Assembly (NCBI GenBank): GCA_934215545.1
Contig: CAKQAD010000001.1
Span: 1-64,000, forward strand
Source: an uncultured Prevotella sp.
GTDB taxonomy: Bacteria; Bacteroidota; Bacteroidia; Bacteroidales; Bacteroidaceae
Length of the DNA: 64,000 nucleotides
Reading direction: 5' to 3'
Numbering within the stretch: the first letter of the stretch is position 1; every line of letters starts with the position of its first letter. The notes beneath the pieces were generated by a model. The model saw nothing but the letters and a program-made list of their open reading frames with translations. It was not told where the DNA came from and searched no databases. Shown here piece after piece: positions 53,409-62,455 of this stretch. The position numbers and the translations under genes were made by a program.

Positions 53409-55475
53409 ATGGAAGAAAATAAATTCAAACGCACCACCGTGACGGCAGCATTGCCTTATGCCAACGGTGGCATCCACATAGGCCACTTGGCTGGTGTGTA
53501 TGTTCCTGCCGACATCTACGTGCGCTATCTGCGTCTAAAGAAGCAAGAAGTGATGTTCATCGGCGGTAGCGACGAGCACGGCGTGCCCGTAACTATACGT
53601 GCCCGCAAAGAAGGCATCACCACCCAAGAGGTGGTGGATCGTTATCACAACCTTATAAAGAAGTCGTTTGAAGACTTCGGCATATCTTTCGACATCTATA
53701 GCCGCACTACATCGCAGATACATAATAAGTTTGCCAGCGACTTTTTCCGCACACTCTACGACAAGAATGAGCTGGTAGAGAAGACCGAAGAGCAGTTTTG
53801 CGACGAGGTTACAGGCGAGTTTCTCACCGACCGTAACATCGTTGGCACATGTCCACGCTGCGGTGCTGAGGGTGCTTATGGCGACCAATGCGAGAAGTGT
53901 GGCGCCACACTATCGCCCGACGAACTCATCAACCCCACCAATAAGAACAATCCTGGCCACGGCCTCGTAAAGAAGCCTACCAAGAACTGGTACCTGCCAC
54001 TTGGCGACTATCAGAACTGGCTCAAGCAGTGGATTCTGGAAGACCATAAAGAGTGGCGTCCAAACGTCTACGGACAGTGCAAGTCGTGGCTCGACATGGA
54101 TCTTCAGCCACGCGCCATGACACGCGACCTCGACTGGGGTATCCCCGTGCCAGTAGAAGGTGCTGAGGGAAAGGTGCTCTATGTGTGGTTCGACGCTCCT
54201 ATCGGCTACATCTCTAACACCAAGGAGCTATGCGATGCACATCCAGAGAAATGGGGCACATGGCAGAAGTGGTGGCAAGACCCATCGTCGCGCCTCATCC
54301 ACTTCATTGGCAAGGACAACATCGTGTTCCACTGCATCGTGTTCCCAACAATGCTCAAGGCACACGGCGGCTATATTCTGCCCGACAATGTTCCTTCTAA
54401 CGAATTCCTCAATCTCGAGAACGACAAGATTTCTACATCGCGCAACTGGGCGGTGTGGCTCCACGAATATCTCGCCGACTTCCCAGGCAAGCAGGATGTG
54501 CTGCGCTATGTGCTCACCGCCAATGCTCCTGAGACAAAGGACAACAACTTTACATGGAAGGATTTCCAGGACCGCAACAACAACGAGTTGGTGGCTGTGT
54601 ATGGCAACTTCGTAAACCGCGCACTGCAACTCACCAAGAAATATTTCAACGGCATTGTGCCTGAGTGTGGCGAACTGCTCGATGTCGACCGCAAGGCAAT
54701 AGAAGAATTCAAGGACGTAAAGCAGAAGGTAGAGGCCCTGCTCGATGTGTTCAAGTTCCGCGATGCACAGAAGGAAGCCATGAATCTGGCACGCATCGGC
54801 AACAAATACATCACCGACTGCGAGCCTTGGCATGTTGCGAAAACCGATATGGAGCGCGTGAAGACCATTCTCTACATCTCACTGCAGCTTGTTGCCAACC
54901 TTGAGATAGCTTTCGAGCCATTCCTGCCATTCAGTTCGGCACGTCTGCGCGAGATGCTCGGCATTACCGAAAGCGACTGGGCACAGCTGGGTTCTACCGA
55001 ACTGCTCAAGCCAGGCCATCAGCTCGGCACACCGGCACTGCTCTTCGAGAAGATCGAAGACGATGCCATCAACGCACAACTGCAAAAGCTCGAAGACACC
55101 AAGAAAGCCAACGAGGCTGCCAACTATGTGGCTGCTCCTATCAAGGAGAATGTCGACTTCGAGACATTCGAGAAGATGGACATCCGCGTAGGACACATCA
55201 AAGACTGTCAGAAGGTTAAGAAGTCGAAGAAACTCCTGCAGTTCACCATCGACGACGGCTCAGGCACCGACCGTACCATTCTTAGCGGCATCGCTGCCTA
55301 CTACGAGCCCGAACAGCTAATAGGCAAAGACGTGCTCTTTGTTGCCAACTTTGCACCACGCAAGATGATGGGCATCGAAAGCCAAGGCATGATTCTCTCT
55401 GCCGTAAACTTCGACGGCACACTCAGCGTCACCACTGTTAGCAGCGAGGTGAAGCCTGGTAGCCAAGTGGGATAA
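53409..55475 (+). CDS. metG: methionyl-tRNA synthetase
   Basis: A 688-residue class I synthetase. Signature HIGH appears in [10 protein letters not shown]; a zinc knuckle CPRC ... CEKC lies at about 148-164; the KMSKS loop is KISTS (340-344), a variant seen in many MetRS. An anticodon-binding helical domain follows, then a C-terminal tRNA-binding OB domain (about 585-685; [11 protein letters not shown]), as in dimeric MetRS. Monocistronic between aat and a bidirectional terminator. Confidence 0.97.
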   Translation: MEENKFKRTTVTAALPYANGGIHIGHLAGVYVPADIYVRYLRLKKQEVMFIGGSDEHGVPVTIRARKEGITTQEVVDRYHNLIKKSFEDFGISFDIYSRTTSQIHNKFASDFFRTLYDKNELVEKTEEQFCDEVTGEFLTDRNIVGTCPRCGAEGAYGDQCEKCGATLSPDELINPTNKNNPGHGLVKKPTKNWYLPLGDYQNWLKQWILEDHKEWRPNVYGQCKSWLDMDLQPRAMTRDLDWGIPVPVEGAEGKVLYVWFDAPIGYISNTKELCDAHPEKWGTWQKWWQDPSSRLIHFIGKDNIVFHCIVFPTMLKAHGGYILPDNVPSNEFLNLENDKISTSRNWAVWLHEYLADFPGKQDVLRYVLTANAPETKDNNFTWKDFQDRNNNELVAVYGNFVNRALQLTKKYFNGIVPECGELLDVDRKAIEEFKDVKQKVEALLDVFKFRDAQKEAMNLARIGNKYITDCEPWHVAKTDMERVKTILYISLQLVANLEIAFEPFLPFSSARLREMLGITESDWAQLGSTELLKPGHQLGTPALLFEKIEDDAINAQLQKLEDTKKANEAANYVAAPIKENVDFETFEKMDIRVGHIKDCQKVKKSKKLLQFTIDDGSGTDRTILSGIAAYYEPEQLIGKDVLFVANFAPRKMMGIESQGMILSAVNFDGTLSVTTVSSEVKPGSQVG

Positions 55476-55507
55476 GGCACGCTTGCTGTTATTAACAACA
55501 TAAAATT

Positions 55508-55550
55508 AAATAGGGTTAAAGGCTGTGTATCCAGTCTTTAACCCTATTTT
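55508..55550. terminator. bidirectional terminator between metG and the MATE gene
   Basis: Perfect 14-bp stem (55508-55521 with 55536-55549), A-rich and T-rich ends, 14-nt loop. Confidence 0.87.
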
Positions 55551-55581
55551 TATATTCATATATTCTTAACACCGCTCACGG

Positions 55582-56988
55582 CTATATCTTCCATAGTTTC
55601 AGTTTAGTAAGGAATATTATGCCACGGAAGCACAGCTCCATGCACATGGCAAGCCACACGCCACGCAGCCCCATTGTAGGTGCGAGCAGTGCCGCCAGCG
55701 TTATGCGCACGCCCCACATACTAACAAAGTTCATTATGCTCGGTGCCACCGTCTTGGCAGCTCCCACAAACACTCCATAGCACACTATTGCAGCTGCAAA
55801 CATTGGTTCGGCAAACGCCTCTATGCGCAACACCTCCACACCAAGCTGTTGCACCTGCTCTGAAGGCGTCATCATGGCCATGGCAAATGGTGCCCCCACA
55901 TACATCACCACACTCATCAGCGTCATTACACCCATGCCAAGAGCCACTGCAAGCCATGCAAAGCGCTTCATCAGCTCGCGTCGGCCTGCTCCCATGCTCT
56001 GCCCCACAAGAGTAGTGGCAGCGTCGGCAATGCCATAGCCAGGCATATAGCACAGGCTCTCCACTATCACTCCGAAGGAGTTGGCAGCAATGGCAAAGGT
56101 GCCCAATGGCGCTATTATCACGGTGGTGGCAATGTAGGCCATGCACATTATCATCTGCTGCAAACCCATTGGCAGACTTATCTTCAGTGCTCTGCGCACC
56201 ACATCGAGCGAAGGGCGGAAGCGTCCGCTGTCTATGCGCAGCGATAACTCTTTAGAGCGGAAACACAGCAGATACATGGTTATGGCGGCAGCCACACACT
56301 CTGCCGACACCGTTCCTATGGCGGCACCCGTCACAGAGAGTCCGGCACCAGGAATAGTTATGTCGTAGCCCAGCAGCGATATGGTGCGCGTGTGGAATAT
56401 AAGAAAGAAGTTGAACACCACATCAAGCACCATCATCACCACACTCATAATGCTCGGCACTATCATATTGCCACTGCTTCGCAGCATGCCCGCACCAAAT
56501 ATTGAAAACTGAAATGCAGGCAATGCCATGGCAATGATGGCAAAATATGCCGATGCCGTGGCGTTGATGCTGTCGTTGCCCCCCAGCCATACGGGCAGAA
56601 ACGGGCTCACCGCCAGCGCCACAAGTCCTATCAGCGCACTCACCGTGAGCACCGATACAATGCCTTGGCGCAGCGTGTTGCGCGCCATAACGCCATCGTT
56701 GGCACCCAGCTGATGCGACACCTGCACATAAAAACCTGCAGCCACTGCCGAACAGATACTGCCAAGCATCCATGTGGTGGTTTCGATGAGTCCGATAGAT
56801 GCCGACGCCTCGGCTCCCATGCTGCCCACCATCGACGCATCAATATATTGCATCATGGTGGTGGTGAGCTGCGCCAGAATGGCTGGCGTAGACAGGCTGA
56901 GCACCAGTCGCGCCTGTTGTCCAAGCGTCATGGTGTGCCCTTGGCGTATCATAAGAAGTAATTGGTCTTTTTTGCTGCTTGTCTTCAT
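55582..56988 (-). CDS. MATE family efflux transporter
   Basis: A 468-residue inner-membrane protein with 12 hydrophobic segments in two similar halves. It exports cationic compounds in exchange for H+ or Na+. Family blocks include LSLSTPAILAQLTTTMMQYIDASMVG in segment 1 and AATTLVGQSMGAGRRE at the start of the second half. The ATG at 56988 is chosen over the one at 57033 because the longer frame would start inside the mutS terminator hairpin. It follows mutS on the same strand, probably as a separate unit. Drug specificity cannot be inferred. Confidence 0.9.
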   Translation of the reverse strand: MKTSSKKDQLLLMIRQGHTMTLGQQARLVLSLSTPAILAQLTTTMMQYIDASMVGSMGAEASASIGLIETTTWMLGSICSAVAAGFYVQVSHQLGANDGVMARNTLRQGIVSVLTVSALIGLVALAVSPFLPVWLGGNDSINATASAYFAIIAMALPAFQFSIFGAGMLRSSGNMIVPSIMSVVMMVLDVVFNFFLIFHTRTISLLGYDITIPGAGLSVTGAAIGTVSAECVAAAITMYLLCFRSKELSLRIDSGRFRPSLDVVRRALKISLPMGLQQMIMCMAYIATTVIIAPLGTFAIAANSFGVIVESLCYMPGYGIADAATTLVGQSMGAGRRELMKRFAWLAVALGMGVMTLMSVVMYVGAPFAMAMMTPSEQVQQLGVEVLRIEAFAEPMFAAAIVCYGVFVGAAKTVAPSIMNFVSMWGVRITLAALLAPTMGLRGVWLAMCMELCFRGIIFLTKLKLWKI

Positions 56989-57014
56989 AGATAGTTTGTT
57001 GTCAACGACAAAAT

Positions 57015-57044
57015 AAAGGTGGGTCAATATCATGCCCCACCTTT
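57015..57044 (-). terminator. terminator-like hairpin of mutS
   Basis: AAAGGTGGG (57015-57023) pairs with CCCACCTTT (57036-57044). On the minus strand a short T-rich tract follows. It lies 50 bp past the mutS stop. Confidence 0.65.
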
Positions 57045-57093
57045 TATATTATAAATATTATAGTAATTCTTTTCTCTTTTTGTATATCCTGCA

Positions 57094-59802
57094 TCACGAC
57101 TTTCCTGTGACGATGGTCTTAATGTCGAATAGTTTGTTGAGCGCCTCCATTGGCGTGAGGTTGTTGATGTCGAGCCCCATTATCTCATCGCGTATCTGGC
57201 ACAGCACGGGGTCGTCGAGCTGGAAGAAACTAAGCTGCACGCCCTGTTTCGCCAGGTTTTGAGTGGATATATTGCCTATTCTGCGTTTCTTCGTAGTGTC
57301 GGCACCAGTAGCATCATTACCTGATGCAGCAGTGCCCTCTGCCCCACTCTGCTCCATGCCCACAGCGGCATTGTCGTATTCGAGCTGCTTCAGTATGGTG
57401 TTGGCACGCGTCACTATCGACTTTGGCATGCCCGCTATCTCTGCCACATGAATACCGAATGAATGTTCGGAGCCTCCGCGAGCCAGCTTGCGCAAGAATA
57501 TCACCTTGCCGTCAACCTCCTTCACGCTCACATTATAGTTTTTAATGCGCTGGAAGTTCTTCTCCATCTCGTTGAGTTCATGATAGTGTGTGGCAAACAA
57601 CGTGCGTGCCTGCGCCCCCTGATGCTGGTGCAGATATTCCACTATTGCCCATGCTATGGATATGCCATCGTAGGTGCTCGTGCCACGTCCCAGTTCATCG
57701 AACAGCACGAGTGAGTGTGGTGTCACGTTGTTAAGAATGTCGGCAGCCTCTGTCATCTCCACCATGAATGTCGACTCGCCCAACGATATATTGTCAGAAG
57801 CCCCCACACGCGTAAAAATCTTGTCTACCAATCCCACATGTGCCGAGTCGGCAGACACAAAGCATCCCATTTGTGCCATCAGTGTTATGAGTGCCGTCTG
57901 TCGGAGTAGCGCCGACTTACCCGCCATGTTCGGTCCGGTGATAATAATTATCTGCTGTGTCTCGGTGTCGAGCATTATGTCGTTGGGCACATATTCCTCG
58001 CCCACTGGCAGTTGCGTCTCTATCACGGGGTGGCGTCCGGCTTTAATGTCGAGCACGGAGTCGTCGCTCACCACTGGGCGCACATAGCGATGCTCCTCTG
58101 CCGTCTTGGCAAACGACAGCAAGCAATCGGTCTTGGCAATGACGTTGGCATCTATCTGTATGTGCGGTATATACTCCTGCATGGCAGCCACAAGCTCCAT
58201 AAACAGTCGTGTCTCAAGCGCCAGAATCTTCTCGTCGGCACCCATAATCTTCTCCTCATACTCCTTCAGTTCCTGGGTGATGTAGCGCTCAGCACTGGCA
58301 AGCGTCTGCTTTCTTATCCATGTGTCGGGCACAAGGTCTTTATAGGTGTTGCGCACCTCGAGATAGTAGCCAAACACATTGTTATATCCCACTTTTAGCG
58401 ACTGTATGCCTGTGTTTTCCACCTCTCGCCTCTGTATCTCCATTAGATAGTCGCGTCCGCCTCGAGAAATGTTTCGCAGTTCGTCAAGTTCTGCCGAGAA
58501 GCCATTGGCTATCACCCCACCCTTTGCCACCATCTGTGGTGGGTCGGGTTGTATTTCGCGCTCTATGCGGTCGCGCAGTGCCTCGCAAGGGTTTAGCTGT
58601 TCGCCCAGCGCCTTCAGCTCTTCGTTGTCGGCATTCAGGCATGCATTCTTTATAGGTTTTATGGCTTGCAGCGCATACTTCAGCTGCACCACTTCGCGTG
58701 GTGTCACTCTGCCCACTGCCACTTTAGATATTATGCGCTCCATGTCGCATATGCAATGCAGCTGCTCGTCGATGAGTTCGCGGAAGTCGGGATTGCGGAA
58801 GAAGTAGTCGACAATGTCGAGTCGCTTCTTAATGGCTGTTACACTGCGCAGCGGAAACACCGTCCAGCGCTTCAGCATGCGTGCGCCCATAGGCGTGGTG
58901 GTGCGGTCAATAACATCGAGCAGCGAGGTGCCATCGCCTTGCATCGGCTGCAACAGCTCCAGCGAGCGTATGGTGAATTTGTCGAGCCTCACATATTTAT
59001 CTTCTTCTATGCGCTTTAGCGATGTGATATGCCCTATGCTTGTGTGCTGCGTCATGTCGAGATATTGCAGAATGGCTCCTGCCGCCACCACACCCAACTG
59101 CAGATGCTCCACACCGAAGCCTTTGAGCGATTTTGTGCCGAAGTGTTTCAGCAGTTTCTGCCGTGAGCTTTGCTCGGTAAACATCCAGTCGTCGAGTTCA
59201 AACACACACCACTTGTTGCCGAAGTTCTGCTCAAAGGTGTTTTTCATTGCCCTGTCGTAGAGCACCTCCTTAGGCTGAAACGACACCAGCAGTTTCTCTA
59301 TATAGTCGGCAGTGCCCTCTCCCGTGAGAAACTCGCCCGTAGAGATGTCAAGAAATGCCACACCACACATCTGTCGTGCAAAGTGCACGGCAGCCAGAAA
59401 GTTGTTTTCGGCATAGTTGAGCACGTTGTCGCTCATTGCCACACCCGGTGTCACCAGTTCCGTAACGCCACGCTTCACCAGAGTCTTGGTGAGTTTAGGG
59501 TCTTCGAGCTGGTCGCAAATAGCCACTCGCTTGCCGGCACGTATCAGTTTTGGCAGATAGGTGTCGAGTGCATGATGCGGAAATCCTGCCATCTCGCAGG
59601 CAGCACTGCTTTGGTTCTTGCCATTAGAACGGCGCGTAAGTGTTATGCCGAGAATTTTCGCTGCCTCAACGGCATCGGCGGCATACGTCTCGTAAAAGTC
59701 GCCACAACGAAACAGCAGCAGAGCATCGGGATGTTGCTCCTTGAAATTGTAAAACTGCCGCATCATGGGTGTCAGTCCGTCGTCCTTCTTCTTTTGGGCC
59801 AT
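57094..59802 (-). CDS. mutS: DNA mismatch repair protein MutS
   Basis: A 902-residue mismatch sensor. The N-terminal mismatch-binding domain carries the Phe-x-Glu motif in CGDFYETYA (about 33-41). The ATPase at the C-terminal end has Walker [15 protein letters not shown] and Walker B/D-loop [12 protein letters not shown], then the dimer motif [10 protein letters not shown]. Slightly longer than E. coli MutS (853), with an acidic/Gly-rich linker (about 835-850) before the C-terminal helix-turn-helix. No mutL in the window. Confidence 0.97.
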   Translation of the reverse strand: MAQKKKDDGLTPMMRQFYNFKEQHPDALLLFRCGDFYETYAADAVEAAKILGITLTRRSNGKNQSSAACEMAGFPHHALDTYLPKLIRAGKRVAICDQLEDPKLTKTLVKRGVTELVTPGVAMSDNVLNYAENNFLAAVHFARQMCGVAFLDISTGEFLTGEGTADYIEKLLVSFQPKEVLYDRAMKNTFEQNFGNKWCVFELDDWMFTEQSSRQKLLKHFGTKSLKGFGVEHLQLGVVAAGAILQYLDMTQHTSIGHITSLKRIEEDKYVRLDKFTIRSLELLQPMQGDGTSLLDVIDRTTTPMGARMLKRWTVFPLRSVTAIKKRLDIVDYFFRNPDFRELIDEQLHCICDMERIISKVAVGRVTPREVVQLKYALQAIKPIKNACLNADNEELKALGEQLNPCEALRDRIEREIQPDPPQMVAKGGVIANGFSAELDELRNISRGGRDYLMEIQRREVENTGIQSLKVGYNNVFGYYLEVRNTYKDLVPDTWIRKQTLASAERYITQELKEYEEKIMGADEKILALETRLFMELVAAMQEYIPHIQIDANVIAKTDCLLSFAKTAEEHRYVRPVVSDDSVLDIKAGRHPVIETQLPVGEEYVPNDIMLDTETQQIIIITGPNMAGKSALLRQTALITLMAQMGCFVSADSAHVGLVDKIFTRVGASDNISLGESTFMVEMTEAADILNNVTPHSLVLFDELGRGTSTYDGISIAWAIVEYLHQHQGAQARTLFATHYHELNEMEKNFQRIKNYNVSVKEVDGKVIFLRKLARGGSEHSFGIHVAEIAGMPKSIVTRANTILKQLEYDNAAVGMEQSGAEGTAASGNDATGADTTKKRRIGNISTQNLAKQGVQLSFFQLDDPVLCQIRDEIMGLDINNLTPMEALNKLFDIKTIVTGKS

Positions 59803-59992
59803 GGCTATATATTATATTAAATATTGTTGTGTGAATGTGGATGCATGCGTTTGTGCGTTGGCATTAACGCATTTCTACAAAAGAAACAAAAAAAAACGAG
59901 TTCTGCAAGAAACGGTGTGATTTTTTGTTGGCAGACGACAAGTTGCATACTTTGCATTTGCCGATTATATTGCATTTACCGATTATTAGGTA

Positions 59993-60023
59993 TTGTAGAA
60001 AATGTGTATATGACTTAACTTTG
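59993..60023 (+). promoter_or_regulatory. promoter of the candidate small RNA at 60 kb
   Basis: TTG (59993-59995), 20 bp, TAACTTTG (60016-60023). Confidence 0.62.
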
Positions 60024-60027
60024 CAAG

Positions 60028-60118
60028 CGTAATTGTAATACCAACACAAGCCACTCATGAATAATTCATAATGTTATTGTATAAAGTGAAGGGAGCCAAC
60101 TGTGAAGTTGGCTTTTTT
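60028..60118 (+). ncRNA. candidate small RNA, ~90 nt
   Basis: Starts just after a good promoter and ends in an intrinsic terminator (AGCCAAC 60094-60100 with GTTGGCT 60107-60113, then T's). A small hairpin ATGAAT-A-ATTCAT lies at 60057-60069. It contains no ORF beyond four codons. It could also be a prematurely terminated leader of the gene at 60341, but that gene has its own promoter. Confidence 0.45.
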
Positions 60119-60170
60119 GGCGTTTATATATTAATTTGTATGGTTTTATATAAAAAATCTATCATTTTAT

Positions 60171-60200
60171 TTTGTTATTCAATATTTTTCATTACTTTTG
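60171..60200 (+). promoter_or_regulatory. promoter of the secreted protein gene at 60341
   Basis: TTTG (60171-60174), 18 bp, TACTTTTG (60193-60200). The leader is about 135 nt. Confidence 0.55.
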
Positions 60201-60340
60201 CCACTGAAAACAACTAATAACAAGTTTTTTGTTATTAAAAAGAACACATTTAACGCCCCACACTGAGTTCATTCAGAACATAGAGTTATAAAAAAAATAG
60301 AGTTATAAACAAATAATTAATTTTAAAAAGGGGAATGATT

Positions 60341-61231
60341 ATGAAGAAATTTCTACTCTCAGTAATGTCATTGGCATTTCTTGCCGTAGGTGCTAACGCA
60401 CAGCAGTTGAACAGAGCCGGTTTTGCAACTTCCGACTTCAAGCAAGTAAGCAAGAATTTCACCCATTTCTCTGGTCCTAAGAAGGCAGAGGCACAGCAGG
60501 TGCTTATTGGTCTTGATGGCTCCGACCTTAGCGATGAATCAAAAGGTCTTAATTTAGTAGGTTTTCCATCATGGCAAAAAGCCGAAATGGTTCTTGCTGC
60601 CATGCCTCAGGCCGACCTTGCACAGTTTAAGGGCTACAAGCTCGTTGGTTTCCGCTATGCTGTAAGTGCCAGCCTCGGCAAAACTCCAGCAGCAGTAGTT
60701 TTCGTATACGATGGCAGCAACACTTCTGTAGTGACAGGAGCCGACCTTACCGATTATAAGGTGTGCGAAATCGAAAACAAAACGATCAACATCAACTGGA
60801 ACGTAGTGGCATACGACCAGGCCTACACTATCACTGGCAACGAGAAAGAAATTCTCTTCGGCTTTGAATATACCCAGAGCACCACAAAGTCGGGCACAAA
60901 CTATGCTGACGAGTGCTACCCATTTTTGTTAGGCGAGACATCGGCATCTTACCAGAATGCTCTCCTCGTTTATGGCTTACCAGCTAATGCTAATGCTAAA
61001 GATGAGGGTCTTTACACCATTACACAGAAGACTACAGTGTACACTCCTGCATTCCAGATGATAGCAGAGACACCTGAAGGCCAGACCGCTATCATTGGTG
61101 TGACGACAAGCAACGATGCCAATGCCACACACTTCTACACCATCGATGGCAAGCAGCTCACCACTCCACAGAAGGGTCTGAACATCGTAAAGATGAGCGA
61201 TGGCACATCACGCAAGCTGATGGTGAAGTAA
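60341..61231 (+). CDS. secreted paralogue A with KGLNI-type C-terminal tail
   Basis: A 296-residue exported protein. The signal peptide MKKFLLSVMSLAFLAVGANA is cut before QQ; an ATG at 60335 would add only two residues. A conserved KKAEAQQVLIGLDGSDLS segment precedes a beta-rich body with FKGYKLVGFRYAV and NYADECYPFLLGE, and the tail YTIDGKQLTTPQKGLNI ... SDGTSRKLMVK. It is paralogous to the next gene along its whole length and to the N-terminal part of the 41133-43196 protein. Function unknown. Probably surface-exposed or released if the tail is a sorting signal (inference). Confidence 0.8.
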   Translation: MKKFLLSVMSLAFLAVGANAQQLNRAGFATSDFKQVSKNFTHFSGPKKAEAQQVLIGLDGSDLSDESKGLNLVGFPSWQKAEMVLAAMPQADLAQFKGYKLVGFRYAVSASLGKTPAAVVFVYDGSNTSVVTGADLTDYKVCEIENKTININWNVVAYDQAYTITGNEKEILFGFEYTQSTTKSGTNYADECYPFLLGETSASYQNALLVYGLPANANAKDEGLYTITQKTTVYTPAFQMIAETPEGQTAIIGVTTSNDANATHFYTIDGKQLTTPQKGLNIVKMSDGTSRKLMVK

Positions 61232-61280
61232 AAAAATATATAAGATTTGGGTTAAATAGATTTTCTTTAAAACACATTAT

Positions 61281-61318
61281 AAAACGCAGCTGCCGTTGAG
61301 GCAGTTGCGTTTTTTTTA
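61281..61318 (+). terminator. terminator of paralogue A
   Basis: 12-bp stem (61283-61294 with 61300-61311, one G-U) and a long T-run. Confidence 0.85.
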
Positions 61319-61363
61319 TGCTTGCAACACAAGGCTGCAATGCGTTATTCAAAAAAAAATGTA

Positions 61364-61371
61364 TATATTTG
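61364..61371 (+). promoter_or_regulatory. -7 box of paralogue B
   Basis: TATATTTG, 63 bp before the ATG at 61435. It lies in a ~90-bp terminator-promoter block that is repeated after paralogue B. Confidence 0.6.
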
Positions 61372-61434
61372 CACCACGTTAAAACAACCAAATATACTAT
61401 TACATAAATATCAACAACTTTTAAAGTAACTATT

Positions 61435-62328
61435 ATGAAGAAAATTCTACTCTCTATGATGTCTATGGCACTCCTCGCTGTAAGCGCCAACGCGCAGCAG
61501 CTAACCAGAGGCGAAATGCAGACATCTATCCTAAGACCCATCAACAAGAGCGTTGTAAACATCTCTGGCGCCAAGAAGGCAGAGGCACAGCAGGTGCTCG
61601 TTGGTCTTGAAGGCTCCGACCTTAAAAACACTTCTCGAAAGCTCAACATTGAAGGTTTCCCTGATTGGGTTAAGTCAGAGGCTGTTCTTGCAGCACTTCC
61701 TAAAGATCTCATCAAGCAGCTGAAAGGCTACAAGCTCACTGGCTTCCGTTTTAGCGTTCTTGCCGACCTTGGTAAGAATGCAGCAGCAATGGTGATGGTA
61801 GGCGACACAAAGAACGGCTATGAGGCTGTTGCAAACGCCTATATCACAAACTATACCACTTGCGATTTGCAGGGAAATTCAATAAAGATAAAATGGAACG
61901 TGCTCAACTATATGCAGCCATACACCGTCACTGGCGATGAGGGCGACATTCTTTACGGCTTCACTTACGAGCAGAAAAAAACAAAGAATGGCGAAAACTT
62001 TGCCGACGAGTGCTACCCATTGCTCTTGGGCGAGTCGCAGGCAAATCCTAACGATGCCTTCCTTGTTCTTGGTCAGCCTACAACTCAACACAAGGAAAAC
62101 GTATGGCCTATATCATACGGCGAAAATGGACCCGTCTTCACCCCTGCATTCCAGATGCTTGCAGAGACACCTGAAGGCCATACCGCTATCATTGGTGTGA
62201 TGACCAACAACGACGCCACACCAACCCACTTCTACACCATCAACGGCAAGCAGCTCACAGCCCCACAGAAGGGTTTGAACATCGTGAAGATGAGCGACGG
62301 CACATCACGCAAGGTGATGGTGAAGTAA
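61435..62328 (+). CDS. secreted paralogue B with KGLNI-type C-terminal tail
   Basis: A 297-residue exported protein (signal peptide MKKILLSMMSMALLAVSANA, cut before QQ). It aligns with paralogue A throughout: KKAEAQQVLVGLEGSDLK, LKGYKLTGFRFSV, NFADECYPLLLGE, FTPAFQMLAETPEGHTAI, and the tail YTINGKQLTAPQKGLNI ... SDGTSRKVMVK. The 3' ends of the two genes are much more similar in DNA than their middles, which suggests gene conversion or recent duplication of that segment. Own -7 box and terminator. Function unknown. Confidence 0.8.
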   Translation: MKKILLSMMSMALLAVSANAQQLTRGEMQTSILRPINKSVVNISGAKKAEAQQVLVGLEGSDLKNTSRKLNIEGFPDWVKSEAVLAALPKDLIKQLKGYKLTGFRFSVLADLGKNAAAMVMVGDTKNGYEAVANAYITNYTTCDLQGNSIKIKWNVLNYMQPYTVTGDEGDILYGFTYEQKKTKNGENFADECYPLLLGESQANPNDAFLVLGQPTTQHKENVWPISYGENGPVFTPAFQMLAETPEGHTAIIGVMTNNDATPTHFYTINGKQLTAPQKGLNIVKMSDGTSRKVMVK

Positions 62329-62362
62329 GCGCAAGACAAGTGTCTTAGACAAAAAACACTAT

Positions 62363-62399
62363 AAAACGCAGATGTCTACACGGCAGCTGCGTTTTTTTA
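62363..62399 (+). terminator. terminator of paralogue B
   Basis: AAACGCAG (from 62364) pairs with CTGCGTTT, with an imperfect inner stem and a T-run. The sequence is a diverged copy of the paralogue A terminator. Confidence 0.72.
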
Positions 62400-62443
62400 T
62401 GCTTGCAACACAAGGCTACAATGCGTTATTCAAAAAAATTGTA

Positions 62444-62451
62444 TATATTTG
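62444..62451 (+). promoter_or_regulatory. -7 box almost touching the ATG of the LTA-synthase-like gene
   Basis: TATATTTG, identical in context to the box before paralogue B. Only 4 nt separate it from the ATG at 62456. The next in-frame ATG is at 62480. Confidence 0.6.
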
Positions 62452-62455
62452 CACT

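Larger units (their letters stand above)
59803..60340. other. 538-bp intergenic region holding a short RNA unit and the next promoter
   Basis: It divides into a promoter-terminator unit (59993-60118) and the promoter of the next gene (60171-60200). A direct repeat ATAGAGTTATAAA (two copies, about 60278-60309) lies before the ATG. No protein-coding gene seen. Confidence 0.55.
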
